Assembly (NCBI GenBank): GCA_903906135.1
Contig: CAIVJE010000123.1
Span: forward strand, 1-64,000
Direction of reading: 5' to 3'
Origin: an uncultured Verrucomicrobiota bacterium
Lineage (GTDB): Bacteria > Verrucomicrobiota > Verrucomicrobiia > Opitutales > Opitutaceae
DNA: 64,000 nt
The translations under genes and the position numbers were made by a program. This document shows positions 9,165-19,483 of this stretch, piece after piece. The notes under the pieces were generated by a model that was given only the letters and a program-made list of their open reading frames with translations, was not told the DNA's origin and made no database searches. Every line of letters starts with the position of its first letter. Within the stretch, counting starts at the first letter, position 1.

Positions 9165-10835
9165 TTAAACCGTCGCGGCGGTGCCCAGTGATTCCACAAT
9201 CAGTTTCCGTTTATAGGGTCGCACGTGACGGATCTTCACGAGGGCCACGCAGACAATGCCAAACAAGTTGGAGGAATAAGCCGCCAATAAATTCGCATCG
9301 ATGACACCGAGGACTTGCAGCACCAGGGCCGTCGCGGTGCCGGCGATGCCAAGGTAGAGGCCCCCATCAAACAGATTTTCCTCATTCTCCATGAGGCGGA
9401 GCTTAGCGGTGGCGACCAAGGCCTGCCGGTCGATCTCGGCGATTTTCAGCAAACAGATAACATACATGCCGACCTGCAAGCAGGCGAACAGCGTGATCGA
9501 GAGAATGGTGGAGAGGTCCATGGTGGTGGGGGTGGTTACAGCGCTCGTCACCGGCGCCGCCAAGGCGCCGATGACTGGAATAGTGAGTTTAATTTTATAA
9601 TCAGAAACGGGAGCAGCCTTTAACAAAAAAGGCTCGGAAAAGACAAAAAAGATAAAAGTGAGAATGAGCGCAATCAGGCCGCTACCCATGCGGGGAAAAG
9701 CACTGCGCAAGGTTGCTTCCACCGTAAAAAAAAGCCCCGTATCGACCGCCCGCAGCAGCAGAAAGATTCCTCCCAGAAAAGCAGTGTATTTTGCGAGGAG
9801 GGCGAGCTCAGGATGCCGCAGGGCAAAGGCGGCCCCCAATTCAAATTCTGGTCCCGCCCCACTCGTAACTGGCACTTGCCGTTGCACCAGTTGAACCACC
9901 GCTCCTTCGCCAAAAGCAAGCGCCAGTTGCAAGCTATCGACGCCCCGCCGGCCATAGGTAATGAGATAATGCGCGACGGTGTCGGCGGATTTAGCCATCA
10001 AGGCCGCCGTGTAAATAATCGGCAGATGCTCCGGGGCCATGCGCGTCAAATGCGCAAATTGCCCCACCGTTCCAAGACTGCCCGTCGTGCGCAAAAGCTC
10101 CGCCAACTGAATCCAATTCAGCCGCTGACCCAGCGTAAGAATATCCAGATAAAAATCTTCCAACTCGCCCATCTGACCTGACTGGATCGCGCGTTCCGCG
10201 AGAGCCCGCACCTCACGCTGCAGGGGAGCCGAGAGATGCTCGGTCTGCCAAAGATAAGCCGTGAGTAAAATAACGGCTTCCAGCGGTTGTCCGCCCGGAC
10301 GATTGGCTGGCACAAAGCGCTGCGTCGTAGTCAGGGCTGCCGTCTTCAGCAAAGTCTGGACCGCTGGTAAGCGAGAGCCGGTCAGATAACGCCGGAGATT
10401 ATCGCGAGCCTGCGGCAAGACCATAAACTTGAGCACCGGTTGCGAAGCGGCCGAAGCGGCGGCGTTGCGGTTGGCCAGCAAGGGCTCCAGCGCGACATCC
10501 CATCCTCCCCAGGGCATCATCTCACGATGCTGACGGGCAAAATTATCGATGATCACCTCGAGAGCGCCCGCACCACTATCGCCCGTTTTTTTCGCCGCGG
10601 CTAACACCAGCGCGGCGGGGCCGGGTTTATCTAATTCGAGCAAGTCGCGCCCAAAACCTGCGACGCTGGGGGTCCCCCGGCCGGCCTCACGAAGCAGCGC
10701 GACATTGAGCGATTTTACATTTACCGGGAGCAACCAAGCCACGGCCAACAGCCCTACGCCCAACCCCAGCCAGAGCTGCCAGGGAGCAGCCCGAACAACG
10801 GTTGATCGGGAAATGATGGACATGGCCGAAGACAT
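9165..10835 (-). CDS. Polytopic membrane protein, candidate MotA/TolQ/ExbB-like subunit with large soluble helical region
   Basis: N-terminal TM, about 300 aa soluble region, then about 5 TM segments ending LGIAGTATALVLQVLGVIDANLLAAYSSNLFGIVCVALVKI; ORF opens at 10883, plausible starts at 10835 or 10823. Confidence 0.55.
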   Translation of the reverse strand: MSSAMSIISRSTVVRAAPWQLWLGLGVGLLAVAWLLPVNVKSLNVALLREAGRGTPSVAGFGRDLLELDKPGPAALVLAAAKKTGDSGAGALEVIIDNFARQHREMMPWGGWDVALEPLLANRNAAASAASQPVLKFMVLPQARDNLRRYLTGSRLPAVQTLLKTAALTTTQRFVPANRPGGQPLEAVILLTAYLWQTEHLSAPLQREVRALAERAIQSGQMGELEDFYLDILTLGQRLNWIQLAELLRTTGSLGTVGQFAHLTRMAPEHLPIIYTAALMAKSADTVAHYLITYGRRGVDSLQLALAFGEGAVVQLVQRQVPVTSGAGPEFELGAAFALRHPELALLAKYTAFLGGIFLLLRAVDTGLFFTVEATLRSAFPRMGSGLIALILTFIFFVFSEPFLLKAAPVSDYKIKLTIPVIGALAAPVTSAVTTPTTMDLSTILSITLFACLQVGMYVICLLKIAEIDRQALVATAKLRLMENEENLFDGGLYLGIAGTATALVLQVLGVIDANLLAAYSSNLFGIVCVALVKIRHVRPYKRKLIVESLGTAATV

Positions 10836-10914
10836 AACGGTTAAGCTGACAGAAACAAATTTATTTGCCGCGCACCGGCACAAACAAATACACTGGTGAA
10901 CTTAACTCAGACCA

Positions 10915-11484
10915 ATGCCGCTGCCAATTGTTCATTATAACCATCCGATTCTGCGCAAGAAAGGCGCTAAGGTCACCGCATACAACGCTCACCTGCGCCA
11001 CTTGGCTGCAGCGATGATTGAGACGATGCACTCAGCCGAAGGGATCGGTCTGGCCGCTCAACAAATCGGCGAAGCCCTTCAGCTCTGCGTCGTCGACCTC
11101 AGCGGGGTCGAAGCAAAATTTAAGTGGACCTACGATGGCACCCATCTGCCGCTGGATCTGTTTATGCCACTGGTGTTGGTTAATCCCGAAGTAACCCCGG
11201 TGCTTGAACCCACGGCCATTTCAGAGGAAGGCTGTTTGTCTTTTCCTAAAATTCGCGGGGATGTGGTGCGACCTGAGACCATTACCGTAATATTTAAGGA
11301 TACCGCCGGCCACGATCACACGCTCCATTGCAATGGCCTGTTGAGTCGCTGCGTGCAACATGAGGTCGATCACCTGAATGGCGTGCTCTTCATCGATCGC
11401 ATGACCAAGCCAAGCTTGGACGCCATCGATCTTCAGGTAAAAGCTTTGAAAAAGCGCACCCGTAAATTGGCTGAAAAATCATAA
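10915..11484 (+). CDS. def: Peptide deformylase
   Basis: GIGLAAQQIG, EEGCLSFP, CVQHEVDHLNGVLFID motifs. Confidence 0.95.
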   Translation: MPLPIVHYNHPILRKKGAKVTAYNAHLRHLAAAMIETMHSAEGIGLAAQQIGEALQLCVVDLSGVEAKFKWTYDGTHLPLDLFMPLVLVNPEVTPVLEPTAISEEGCLSFPKIRGDVVRPETITVIFKDTAGHDHTLHCNGLLSRCVQHEVDHLNGVLFIDRMTKPSLDAIDLQVKALKKRTRKLAEKS

Positions 11485-11485
11485 T

Positions 11486-12034
11486 ATGTCCGACGCGCCC
11501 CCTGCTCGCTCCATCGCTACGCGCACCGGCGATGATGGCACCACCAGCCTGCTTTACGGGCAACGGGTGCCTAAAAATCATCCCCAAATCGAGGCTGTAG
11601 GGGTACTGGATGAACTCAACGCCGCTTTGGGTTTCGCGAAAGCCACCCGCCCGACAGGCACGAGCGACATCGCGATCGAACGAATCCAACGTGAACTCGT
11701 TGGCCTTATGGGCGAACTCAGTTGCGCGCCGAGTGACGCCGCCCGTTACGCCGCTTCCTCTTTTGCAAAAATCGGCGAAGCCGAGTTAGCGAACCTCGAT
11801 GCCGCGATCGCCGTGATCGAGGCCCGCCAACCAAAATTTGATGGTTGGGCCACACCAGGTGCGAACGTGCATGCCGCGGCCCTCGACCTCGCCCGCACCG
11901 CCGCGCGCCGCGCTGAGCGCCAACTCATTGGGCTGGGGACGCCCGTCCCCACCGTGCGACCCGTGCTTTTGCGCTATGTTAATCGCGTGTCTGATCTGCT
12001 GTGGTTGATGGCGCGTGAGGCCGAACAAATCTGA
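11486..12034 (+). CDS. Cob(I)yrinic acid a,c-diamide adenosyltransferase (PduO type)
   Basis: TRTGDDGTTSLLYGQRVPKNHPQIEAVGVLDELNAALG; ARRAERQ; YVNRVSDLLWLMARE. Confidence 0.93.
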   Translation: MSDAPPARSIATRTGDDGTTSLLYGQRVPKNHPQIEAVGVLDELNAALGFAKATRPTGTSDIAIERIQRELVGLMGELSCAPSDAARYAASSFAKIGEAELANLDAAIAVIEARQPKFDGWATPGANVHAAALDLARTAARRAERQLIGLGTPVPTVRPVLLRYVNRVSDLLWLMAREAEQI

Positions 12035-12087
12035 ACCGCGACCGAAATAATCTGTGCATCCGATCATTTGTGTCTAAATTCATCACC

Positions 12088-12699
12088 ATGCGCATTGCCG
12101 TTATTCTACTCGTGCTGGCCGCACTCACGCGACTCGCTCCGACGATTGATCCGTCCCTTGTTAATTTCTCTCCGGTCATGGCAATTGCTTTTTGTGGCGG
12201 CGTTTATTTTCGCCCAGGCTGGCGCTGGGCACTTCCTTTTGGCGCGCTCGCTCTGTCTGATCTTTACCTCAATCATTTTTACGCCCGCGAATATGGCTTC
12301 CACTGGTCCCTCGCCGGCCTGGGGGCGCGCACCGCTTGTTTTGGCGGCGCACTGCTCATCGGCGCGTGGGTGCGTTCCCGCAAATCTTGGCTCAATCTAC
12401 TCAATGGAGGCCTCCTCGGGGCGATTATTTTCTACCTCGTGACCAATACTCAATCGTGGGCTGGGGACGTCTTCTACGCGAAAACCTTGGCCGGCTGGTG
12501 GCAGGCGCTGACCATTGGCCATCCGGAATATCCACCCACCATTTTCTTTTTCCGCAACACGCTTTTCGGCGATCTCATGTTCACAGGACTTTTTGCCGGT
12601 ATCATGGAATGGCTGGCCCACCGCCAAGCGAAACCCAGTCTCTGGGATGAAGAGTCCGCGCCAACCGGCGAGCCCGTCGTCGCCGAGACTGAAGAATAG
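12088..12699 (+). CDS. DUF6580-like integral membrane protein, possible ECF S-component-type vitamin transporter
   Basis: About 5-6 TM helices; NFSPVMAIAFCGGVYFRPGWRWALPFGALALSDLYL; ORF opens at 12070. Confidence 0.65.
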   Translation: MRIAVILLVLAALTRLAPTIDPSLVNFSPVMAIAFCGGVYFRPGWRWALPFGALALSDLYLNHFYAREYGFHWSLAGLGARTACFGGALLIGAWVRSRKSWLNLLNGGLLGAIIFYLVTNTQSWAGDVFYAKTLAGWWQALTIGHPEYPPTIFFFRNTLFGDLMFTGLFAGIMEWLAHRQAKPSLWDEESAPTGEPVVAETEE

Positions 12700-12767
12700 C
12701 CCATCCGCCATTTTGCAACCCTAGCGCGGCGCGCTCTCCGAGCCCCTCTTTTGCGCCAGCCGACTAA

Positions 12768-14645
12768 ATGTTCGCGCGGAGCCCCATGAAATTAACGAGC
12801 TCATCGCCGGTCACCAGCCCCGACCGATTTACTATCCTGGGCGGGGCGCTAATCGTGGCGGCTCTGGTCGCGGCCTGGAGCAATAGCTTCACGGGCCCCA
12901 TGGTGTTCGATGATCTCCCCTCGCTGCAGGACAATCCGAGTATCCAGCATTGGAGCACCGCGCTCACCCCACCCAATGGGGGATTTACCGTGAGCGGCCG
13001 ACCATTATTAAATTTATCCTTTGCGCTCAACTATCACCTGAGTGGCACCAAGGTCACCAGTTATCACGTAACTAATCTCATTCTGCACGGCCTAGCCGCC
13101 CTCGTTCTTTTTAGTTTAGTCCGTCAGACGCTGAGCCAAGGGCGACCGCCCATCAGGACCGCGCAAGCAGCTCATTGGGCCGCGCTCGCCAGCGCCCTGC
13201 TCTGGGCGGTCCATCCGCTGCAAACTGAATCGGTAACTTATCTCGTGCAACGCGCCGAATCACTCGCCGGCCTCTGCTACCTTTTGGCCCTCTATAGTTT
13301 TGCCCGCAGCGCCCCATCGGCCACCCCGCAACGCTGGCTGGCCGCCAGTATCGTGAGTTGTTGGCTTGGCGCGCTCACCAAGGAAAGTGCCGCAACCGCT
13401 CCTTTGCTCATCTTGCTCTACGATCGCACTTTTATCAGCGGCTCCTTCCGCGCTGCGTGGACACGCCACCGCCTTTATTACGGCGGTTTAGCGGCCAGCT
13501 GGATCGTCACGGGTTGGCTAATTTTTTCCAACCCGAGCCGAGGAGGCACCACCGGATTTGATACTCCGGTGTCCGCCGGTGAATATGCTTTCCTCCAATT
13601 ACAGGCCGTAAGCCACTATCTTCACTTATCACTCTGGCCGCAATTTTTGGTCTTTGACTATGGCCCGTACCAAGCGGGCGCCGCCGGTTCAGCCCTAGCG
13701 AGCGCCCCCATCATCGGGATCGTCCTCGGGCTAACTGGCTGGGCCCTCCGATATAAACCAACCTTAGGTTTTCTGGGAGCAGCTTTCTTTATCCTCCTCG
13801 CCCCCAGCTCGAGCTTCTTGCCGATCGCCTCGCAGATTATGGCGGAACATCGGATGTACCTCCCCCTCGCGGCCCTCGTCATTTTATTCGTCCTCATCCT
13901 CCAACGCTACCTTGAACGAGGCTTTCTCTGGCTTATTTTAATCCTGGCGTTGCTAAGCGTAGCCCGCACGGCGCAACGCAATGGCGATTATCAATCGAAT
14001 CTCAAATTATGGACGGTCACGGTGCGGGATTGCCCCACTAATCCGCGTGCGTGGCTCAATCTTGGCCAGGCTTATGCAGTGGAAAAACAATGGGCCGAGG
14101 CCGCGCACCAGTATGAAACCGCCCTGCGCCTGCAGCCTAATTATGTTTTAGCTCACTATAATCTCGGTCTAACTTATTTGGAATTACGGCGCCCCCGTGA
14201 AGCGAGTGAGCATTTTGCGACCACCCTCCAACTGAATCCCACGTTCGGGGAAGCCGCTTACAACTGGGGCAACGCCCTCGCCGCGCTCCAGCAACCCGCG
14301 GCAGCCTGCGTCCGCTATGAATATGCGCTCCACCTTCAACCGCACCATCCACGCGCGCATTATAATCTCGGCAATACCTTAATCGAACTTGGCCGCTTGC
14401 CCGAGGCCATTGTCCATTATCAGGAAACTATTCGGCTCAACCCGACGCACCTAGCCGCCCATTTCAATCTCGGCAATGCCCTGAGCCAAATGGGGCGCTT
14501 CACCGAAGCGATCGCCGCTTACCAAGCGGTGCTGCAACTCGCGCCCCATGACGCTGAAGCTGCGCGCAACCTCGCCAGTGCCCAACAGGCCGTCGCGGAC
14601 CAAGCTGCGCGCGAAAAATCCCCCCTTGCACACCGCGTAAATTAG
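12768..14645 (+). CDS. TPR-repeat membrane protein (TMTC/PMT-like N-terminus plus C-terminal TPRs)
   Basis: N-terminal polytopic region with FDDLPSLQDNPSIQHW; at least four C-terminal TPR units (AWLNLGQAYAVEKQWAEAAHQYETALRLQPN etc.). Confidence 0.85.
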   Translation: MFARSPMKLTSSSPVTSPDRFTILGGALIVAALVAAWSNSFTGPMVFDDLPSLQDNPSIQHWSTALTPPNGGFTVSGRPLLNLSFALNYHLSGTKVTSYHVTNLILHGLAALVLFSLVRQTLSQGRPPIRTAQAAHWAALASALLWAVHPLQTESVTYLVQRAESLAGLCYLLALYSFARSAPSATPQRWLAASIVSCWLGALTKESAATAPLLILLYDRTFISGSFRAAWTRHRLYYGGLAASWIVTGWLIFSNPSRGGTTGFDTPVSAGEYAFLQLQAVSHYLHLSLWPQFLVFDYGPYQAGAAGSALASAPIIGIVLGLTGWALRYKPTLGFLGAAFFILLAPSSSFLPIASQIMAEHRMYLPLAALVILFVLILQRYLERGFLWLILILALLSVARTAQRNGDYQSNLKLWTVTVRDCPTNPRAWLNLGQAYAVEKQWAEAAHQYETALRLQPNYVLAHYNLGLTYLELRRPREASEHFATTLQLNPTFGEAAYNWGNALAALQQPAAACVRYEYALHLQPHHPRAHYNLGNTLIELGRLPEAIVHYQETIRLNPTHLAAHFNLGNALSQMGRFTEAIAAYQAVLQLAPHDAEAARNLASAQQAVADQAAREKSPLAHRVN

Positions 14646-14683
14646 CGTCGATTAGCGACTCATTCTCCCCCACTTAATCACGC

Positions 14684-15583
<900 letters not shown>

Positions 15584-15637
15584 CCTCCAGCTGATCCAAG
15601 CTATATGCCCCTTCCGCCAGACCAAGCTTGGTTTCCC

Positions 15638-15871
15638 ATGAAGACCCTCGGTTGGGGCTGGGGCTTACCCCGGCGTTGGGAGGGCTGGGTCGTGTTCGTA
15701 GTCTATCTGGCGGGGCTCTTGGCCGGCACGCGTTTGATCAATCGGTCGCACGCTTATTTCCTAACCTACACCGCCGCCCTCAGCACCGTCCTTATCTTCA
15801 TCTGCTGGTGGAAAGGGGAAGCGCCCCAATGGCGCTGGGGTCCCAAGGACAGTCCGCCTAATAATAAATAA
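15638..15871 (+). CDS. Small two-TM membrane protein, conserved-looking
   Basis: MKTLGWGWGLPRRWEGWVVFVVYLAGLLAG ... CWWKGEAPQWRWGPKD; tight spacing after lipA; ORF opens at 15605. Confidence 0.6.
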   Translation: MKTLGWGWGLPRRWEGWVVFVVYLAGLLAGTRLINRSHAYFLTYTAALSTVLIFICWWKGEAPQWRWGPKDSPPNNK

Positions 15872-15965
15872 ACCCACCCCGCGCATCTCCGCGGGATGAC
15901 TGGCACGATCAACGCGGCGGGAATTGAGGTTTTGATTTTGCCCCCGGAGATGCTTTGCTCCGGCC

Positions 15966-17333
15966 ATGAAACTGCGCGCATTTTTTTTGTTCGTTGTCAG
16001 CTCTGCCCTGCTCCTCGCTCGAGTCGAGGCCGTGGGCACCTTAGTCTCCGGACCGATGCTCGGCTATCAAGCGCACCGGGAAGCCTTGATCTGGGTGGAG
16101 ACGAAAAACGCCCAGCAAGTAACCCTAGATTACTGGCGCCGCGGCCAGCCGGAAACCAAACAGAGCATTATCAAAACCAATTTAAGTTCGACGCCGATCG
16201 GTGGACAGATTTCACATTTCCGCCCCAGCTTACTCGCGGTCGGGACGCCGTATGAGTATGCGATTAGGATTGATGGCGTGGAGCAGACGTTGCCCTTTCC
16301 CGCCCAATTCAAAACGAGCCCGCTCTGGGAGTGGCGGACCCCAGCCCCTGATATTAAATTCATCTTCGGGACCTGCGCCTACTTCAATGAACCAGCCGCC
16401 GATCGGCCTGGTCCGGGCTACGGAAAAACGATGGAAACTTTCCGCCTCATGGCCGACAGCGGGGCTGACTTCATGCTCTGGGGTGGCGACAATTGGTATT
16501 ATCGCGAAACGGATTTTGATTCAGTCAGCGGCCTCTGGTACCGCGCCCAACTCACCCGCGCGCAGCCTGAACTGCGTAAACTTTTCGCCGTCATGCCGCA
16601 TTACGCCACTTGGGATGACCACGATTACGGCTCAAACGATGCGAACAAGAGCTTCGAGTTCAAAGATGAGACGCTACGAATCTTCAAAGCTTACTGGGGC
16701 AATCCGATGTACGGCGAGTCGGGCCATCCCGGAGTTTACCAAAAATTTTATCAAAGCGATGCGGCCTTCTTCGTCATGGACAACCGCTGGTCCCGCGATG
16801 ACGACCACCTCATCGACGCGCAGAATCCCCAGAAATCGCAGTACGGTGCGCACCAATTCGATTGGCTCAAACAATCCTTACTCCAAGCTCAAAGGCTCAA
16901 CCACTTTACCTTTAAATTTATCGTTACGGGCGGGCAGGTGGTCACCGACTTTGGCGGTGTGAGCGAGACCTTCGCGTACTATCAACGGGAACGGGAGGAA
17001 TTGCTGAAATTTATTCAAGGCCACCACATCACCGGCGTCATCTTTCTAACCGGCGATGTGCACTTCACTGAACTCGCCAAGAAAAATATCGGGGGCACGC
17101 ACTGGGTCTATGAATTAACCTCCTCACCCATCAGCAGCGGCGCTTCGCCACTCGGCCGCACCGAACGCGCCCAGGATCCGCAGCGCATCGAGGGAACTTT
17201 GGTCAGTGATCAGAATTTTTGCACCCTCGCTTTGCATGGGCCGAAGGGAGCGCGGGTTGTTACGATTACCTGCATCGACAAGCAGGGCGTGGCGCGCTGG
17301 ACGCACGATATCACCGCGCAAGATCTGCGCTAA
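15966..17333 (+). CDS. PhoD-like alkaline phosphatase family protein
   Basis: Signal peptide; FGTCAYFNEP, LWGGDNWYYRETDF, WDDHDYGSND, TGGQVVTDFG, TGDVHFTEL. Confidence 0.92.
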   Translation: MKLRAFFLFVVSSALLLARVEAVGTLVSGPMLGYQAHREALIWVETKNAQQVTLDYWRRGQPETKQSIIKTNLSSTPIGGQISHFRPSLLAVGTPYEYAIRIDGVEQTLPFPAQFKTSPLWEWRTPAPDIKFIFGTCAYFNEPAADRPGPGYGKTMETFRLMADSGADFMLWGGDNWYYRETDFDSVSGLWYRAQLTRAQPELRKLFAVMPHYATWDDHDYGSNDANKSFEFKDETLRIFKAYWGNPMYGESGHPGVYQKFYQSDAAFFVMDNRWSRDDDHLIDAQNPQKSQYGAHQFDWLKQSLLQAQRLNHFTFKFIVTGGQVVTDFGGVSETFAYYQREREELLKFIQGHHITGVIFLTGDVHFTELAKKNIGGTHWVYELTSSPISSGASPLGRTERAQDPQRIEGTLVSDQNFCTLALHGPKGARVVTITCIDKQGVARWTHDITAQDLR

Positions 17334-17387
17334 GGTTGTTAGCTTTTCCATTTGCGCTGCATATAATTTCGCGGACGCTGTCCCAAC

Positions 17388-19403
17388 ATGTTCAAAAATA
17401 TCAGTCGCATCGTCACGCTGACGGTCATCATTTTATCCTCTCATGCACCGCGCCCAGCCGGAGCGGCAGAAGTTGTTGTTCTCCCCACTCTCTCAGTCAC
17501 CGACCAGCTGAGTTTCAATTCCAACGCCACCACGGTCGTCCGCACAAAATCGGGCCCAACCTTTGCGGAAGCTTGGCACGATCTCGCGCAGCAGACGGTG
17601 GGCTTAGCCGTCAATGATGCCGGCGCGCGCGGTTTCGGTACCACCACCACCTTGCGCGGATTAGGCAATACGCCGTTCTTCAGCGATGCCTCGGCTCCCG
17701 TTTACCTCGATAACATTCCGCTGGCGACGGCCTTCACCTTTCCGACGGAGCTTTATAATTTTAGCCAGATGATCATCTATCGTGGACCGCAAGCCGCGGC
17801 CCAGTTTGGTCGCGCCGGTGATGCGGGCGTGATTCAGTTTACCTCGGCGACGCCTGGTCCAAAAAACCTCGCTCACGTCGGGGTGGCCCTAGGGTCGGCC
17901 GGCCAAATGAGCTTCACGGCTTCCGCGCAATCCGCGCGGACTGAAACGAGCGATGCAGCCCTTCACTTCGGCACGAGCCAACGCGATGGCTATGTCTATA
18001 ATACTCAACTCAAGCAGACCGTCGACGATCGCCAAGCTGTCTTCGGCCGAATCCAACTGCATTATCGGCCCCAGCAAGATCTCGAACTTTCCGTGCATCT
18101 CCTCACCCAGCGCTCCCGCGATGGCGCGCAAGCGCTGGTGCCACTAGGCGAGTCTTTCACAGCCGTCAGTCGAAGCAAGGAAGGCCAAGCCGACACCGAT
18201 TTCACCGCGCTGGCGGTAGGACTTTCCCAACGCCTTGCCACCGCGACCCTCACCGCCACCACAAGCTATACGGACTGGGATTTGTCACCGTACGCCAATC
18301 GCCTCGTGGTCTTTGGCGGCTTCAACTTCGACTCCGTATTGACGCAGTTGCAACGCACCTTTAATGAAGAAGTGCGTTACGTGAGCGATTGGTTCACCGG
18401 TGGGATATTTTACTCACATGCCCGCACCCTCGGCGGTGCCAGCCGAGCCTTTAGCGGCTACACGATTGAAAATTCTAGTTTTCAACAGACGAGTTCGACC
18501 TGGGCCTTTTTCGGCCAAGGTAATTTTAAGCCCACCACGAACTGGCTGATCACTCCGGGTTTGCGGTTGGAACGTGCGGTCAAGACCTTCACCCGAACGG
18601 AGATCGTACCAACCTCAGCGGTTAATCATCAAGCCGACGACTGGAATGCCCTGCTGCCAAGCGTCTCGGCCACGCGCCATTTAAACCGCAGCACTGATGC
18701 CGTCTTCACGCTAGCGCGCGGTTTCAAGGCCGGCGGCTACTCGGCCTACACCGGTCGAGCCGACCTCGCCGGTTATGATCCGCAGCGGACTTGGGGCCTC
18801 GAAGCTGCCCTCACCACGACTGACACTACCGCGGGTTGGGCTTTCACCTCACGGGCCTACGCTTATCGCGTCAGCGGCTATCAAATCGAGCGCTCTTTCG
18901 CCGTACCAGCTACCTCCACGGATGAGTATCTCGTGGTCAATGCCCAACGCGCTCACGTGCTCGGGGCTGAATTGGAATCGTTGTGGCGGCTGAGCCCGAC
19001 GTTTACTCTCCGCGCAATCGCGGGGTTAACTCAGGCCACCCTCCAACATTTCACCGATCCCTTTACCGGGGTGAGTTATTCCGGCAACCGTGCACCTTAT
19101 GCGCCTAGCGGTAACGCCGCGCTCCAACTTGATTATGTTGCGGCGTCAGGATTCTTCTGCGGTGCCGGCGCAACGTGGACGGGCCGAACCTTCTACGATG
19201 AACAAGAGTCCGCCTCTTTTGCCCAAGCTGGCTACACTTTGCTGGAAGCTCGGGCCGGCTACACTTATGGTTGTGTTGAATTTCGGACCTTTGGCCGCAA
19301 CTTGACGGGGCAAAAATATTACAGCTCCATCACCCCAGGCGTTTTCCACGGCACCCCCGGGGCCCCGGCCACGTGGGGCTTCGAAGTCAGCAGTCGGTGG
19401 TAA
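17388..19403 (+). CDS. TonB-dependent outer-membrane receptor
   Basis: Signal peptide; plug-like TLRGLGNTPFFSDASAPVYLDNIPL and GDAGVIQFTSA; long beta-barrel ending in aromatic residue (EVSSRW). Confidence 0.88.
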   Translation: MFKNISRIVTLTVIILSSHAPRPAGAAEVVVLPTLSVTDQLSFNSNATTVVRTKSGPTFAEAWHDLAQQTVGLAVNDAGARGFGTTTTLRGLGNTPFFSDASAPVYLDNIPLATAFTFPTELYNFSQMIIYRGPQAAAQFGRAGDAGVIQFTSATPGPKNLAHVGVALGSAGQMSFTASAQSARTETSDAALHFGTSQRDGYVYNTQLKQTVDDRQAVFGRIQLHYRPQQDLELSVHLLTQRSRDGAQALVPLGESFTAVSRSKEGQADTDFTALAVGLSQRLATATLTATTSYTDWDLSPYANRLVVFGGFNFDSVLTQLQRTFNEEVRYVSDWFTGGIFYSHARTLGGASRAFSGYTIENSSFQQTSSTWAFFGQGNFKPTTNWLITPGLRLERAVKTFTRTEIVPTSAVNHQADDWNALLPSVSATRHLNRSTDAVFTLARGFKAGGYSAYTGRADLAGYDPQRTWGLEAALTTTDTTAGWAFTSRAYAYRVSGYQIERSFAVPATSTDEYLVVNAQRAHVLGAELESLWRLSPTFTLRAIAGLTQATLQHFTDPFTGVSYSGNRAPYAPSGNAALQLDYVAASGFFCGAGATWTGRTFYDEQESASFAQAGYTLLEARAGYTYGCVEFRTFGRNLTGQKYYSSITPGVFHGTPGAPATWGFEVSSRW

Positions 19404-19483
19404 GCCAGCAAGGCGCAGGCTGACCCTTTTGAAATAACCTCGCCACCTGAGGCCCCAAGTCGTTTTTTAAGCACCTCACTCCT

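Noticed and set aside
16201-16962. 253-aa ORF overlapping the PhoD-like gene in another frame
   Set aside because: Ser/Arg/Pro-rich low-complexity translation typical of out-of-frame reading; the PhoD frame carries the motifs.
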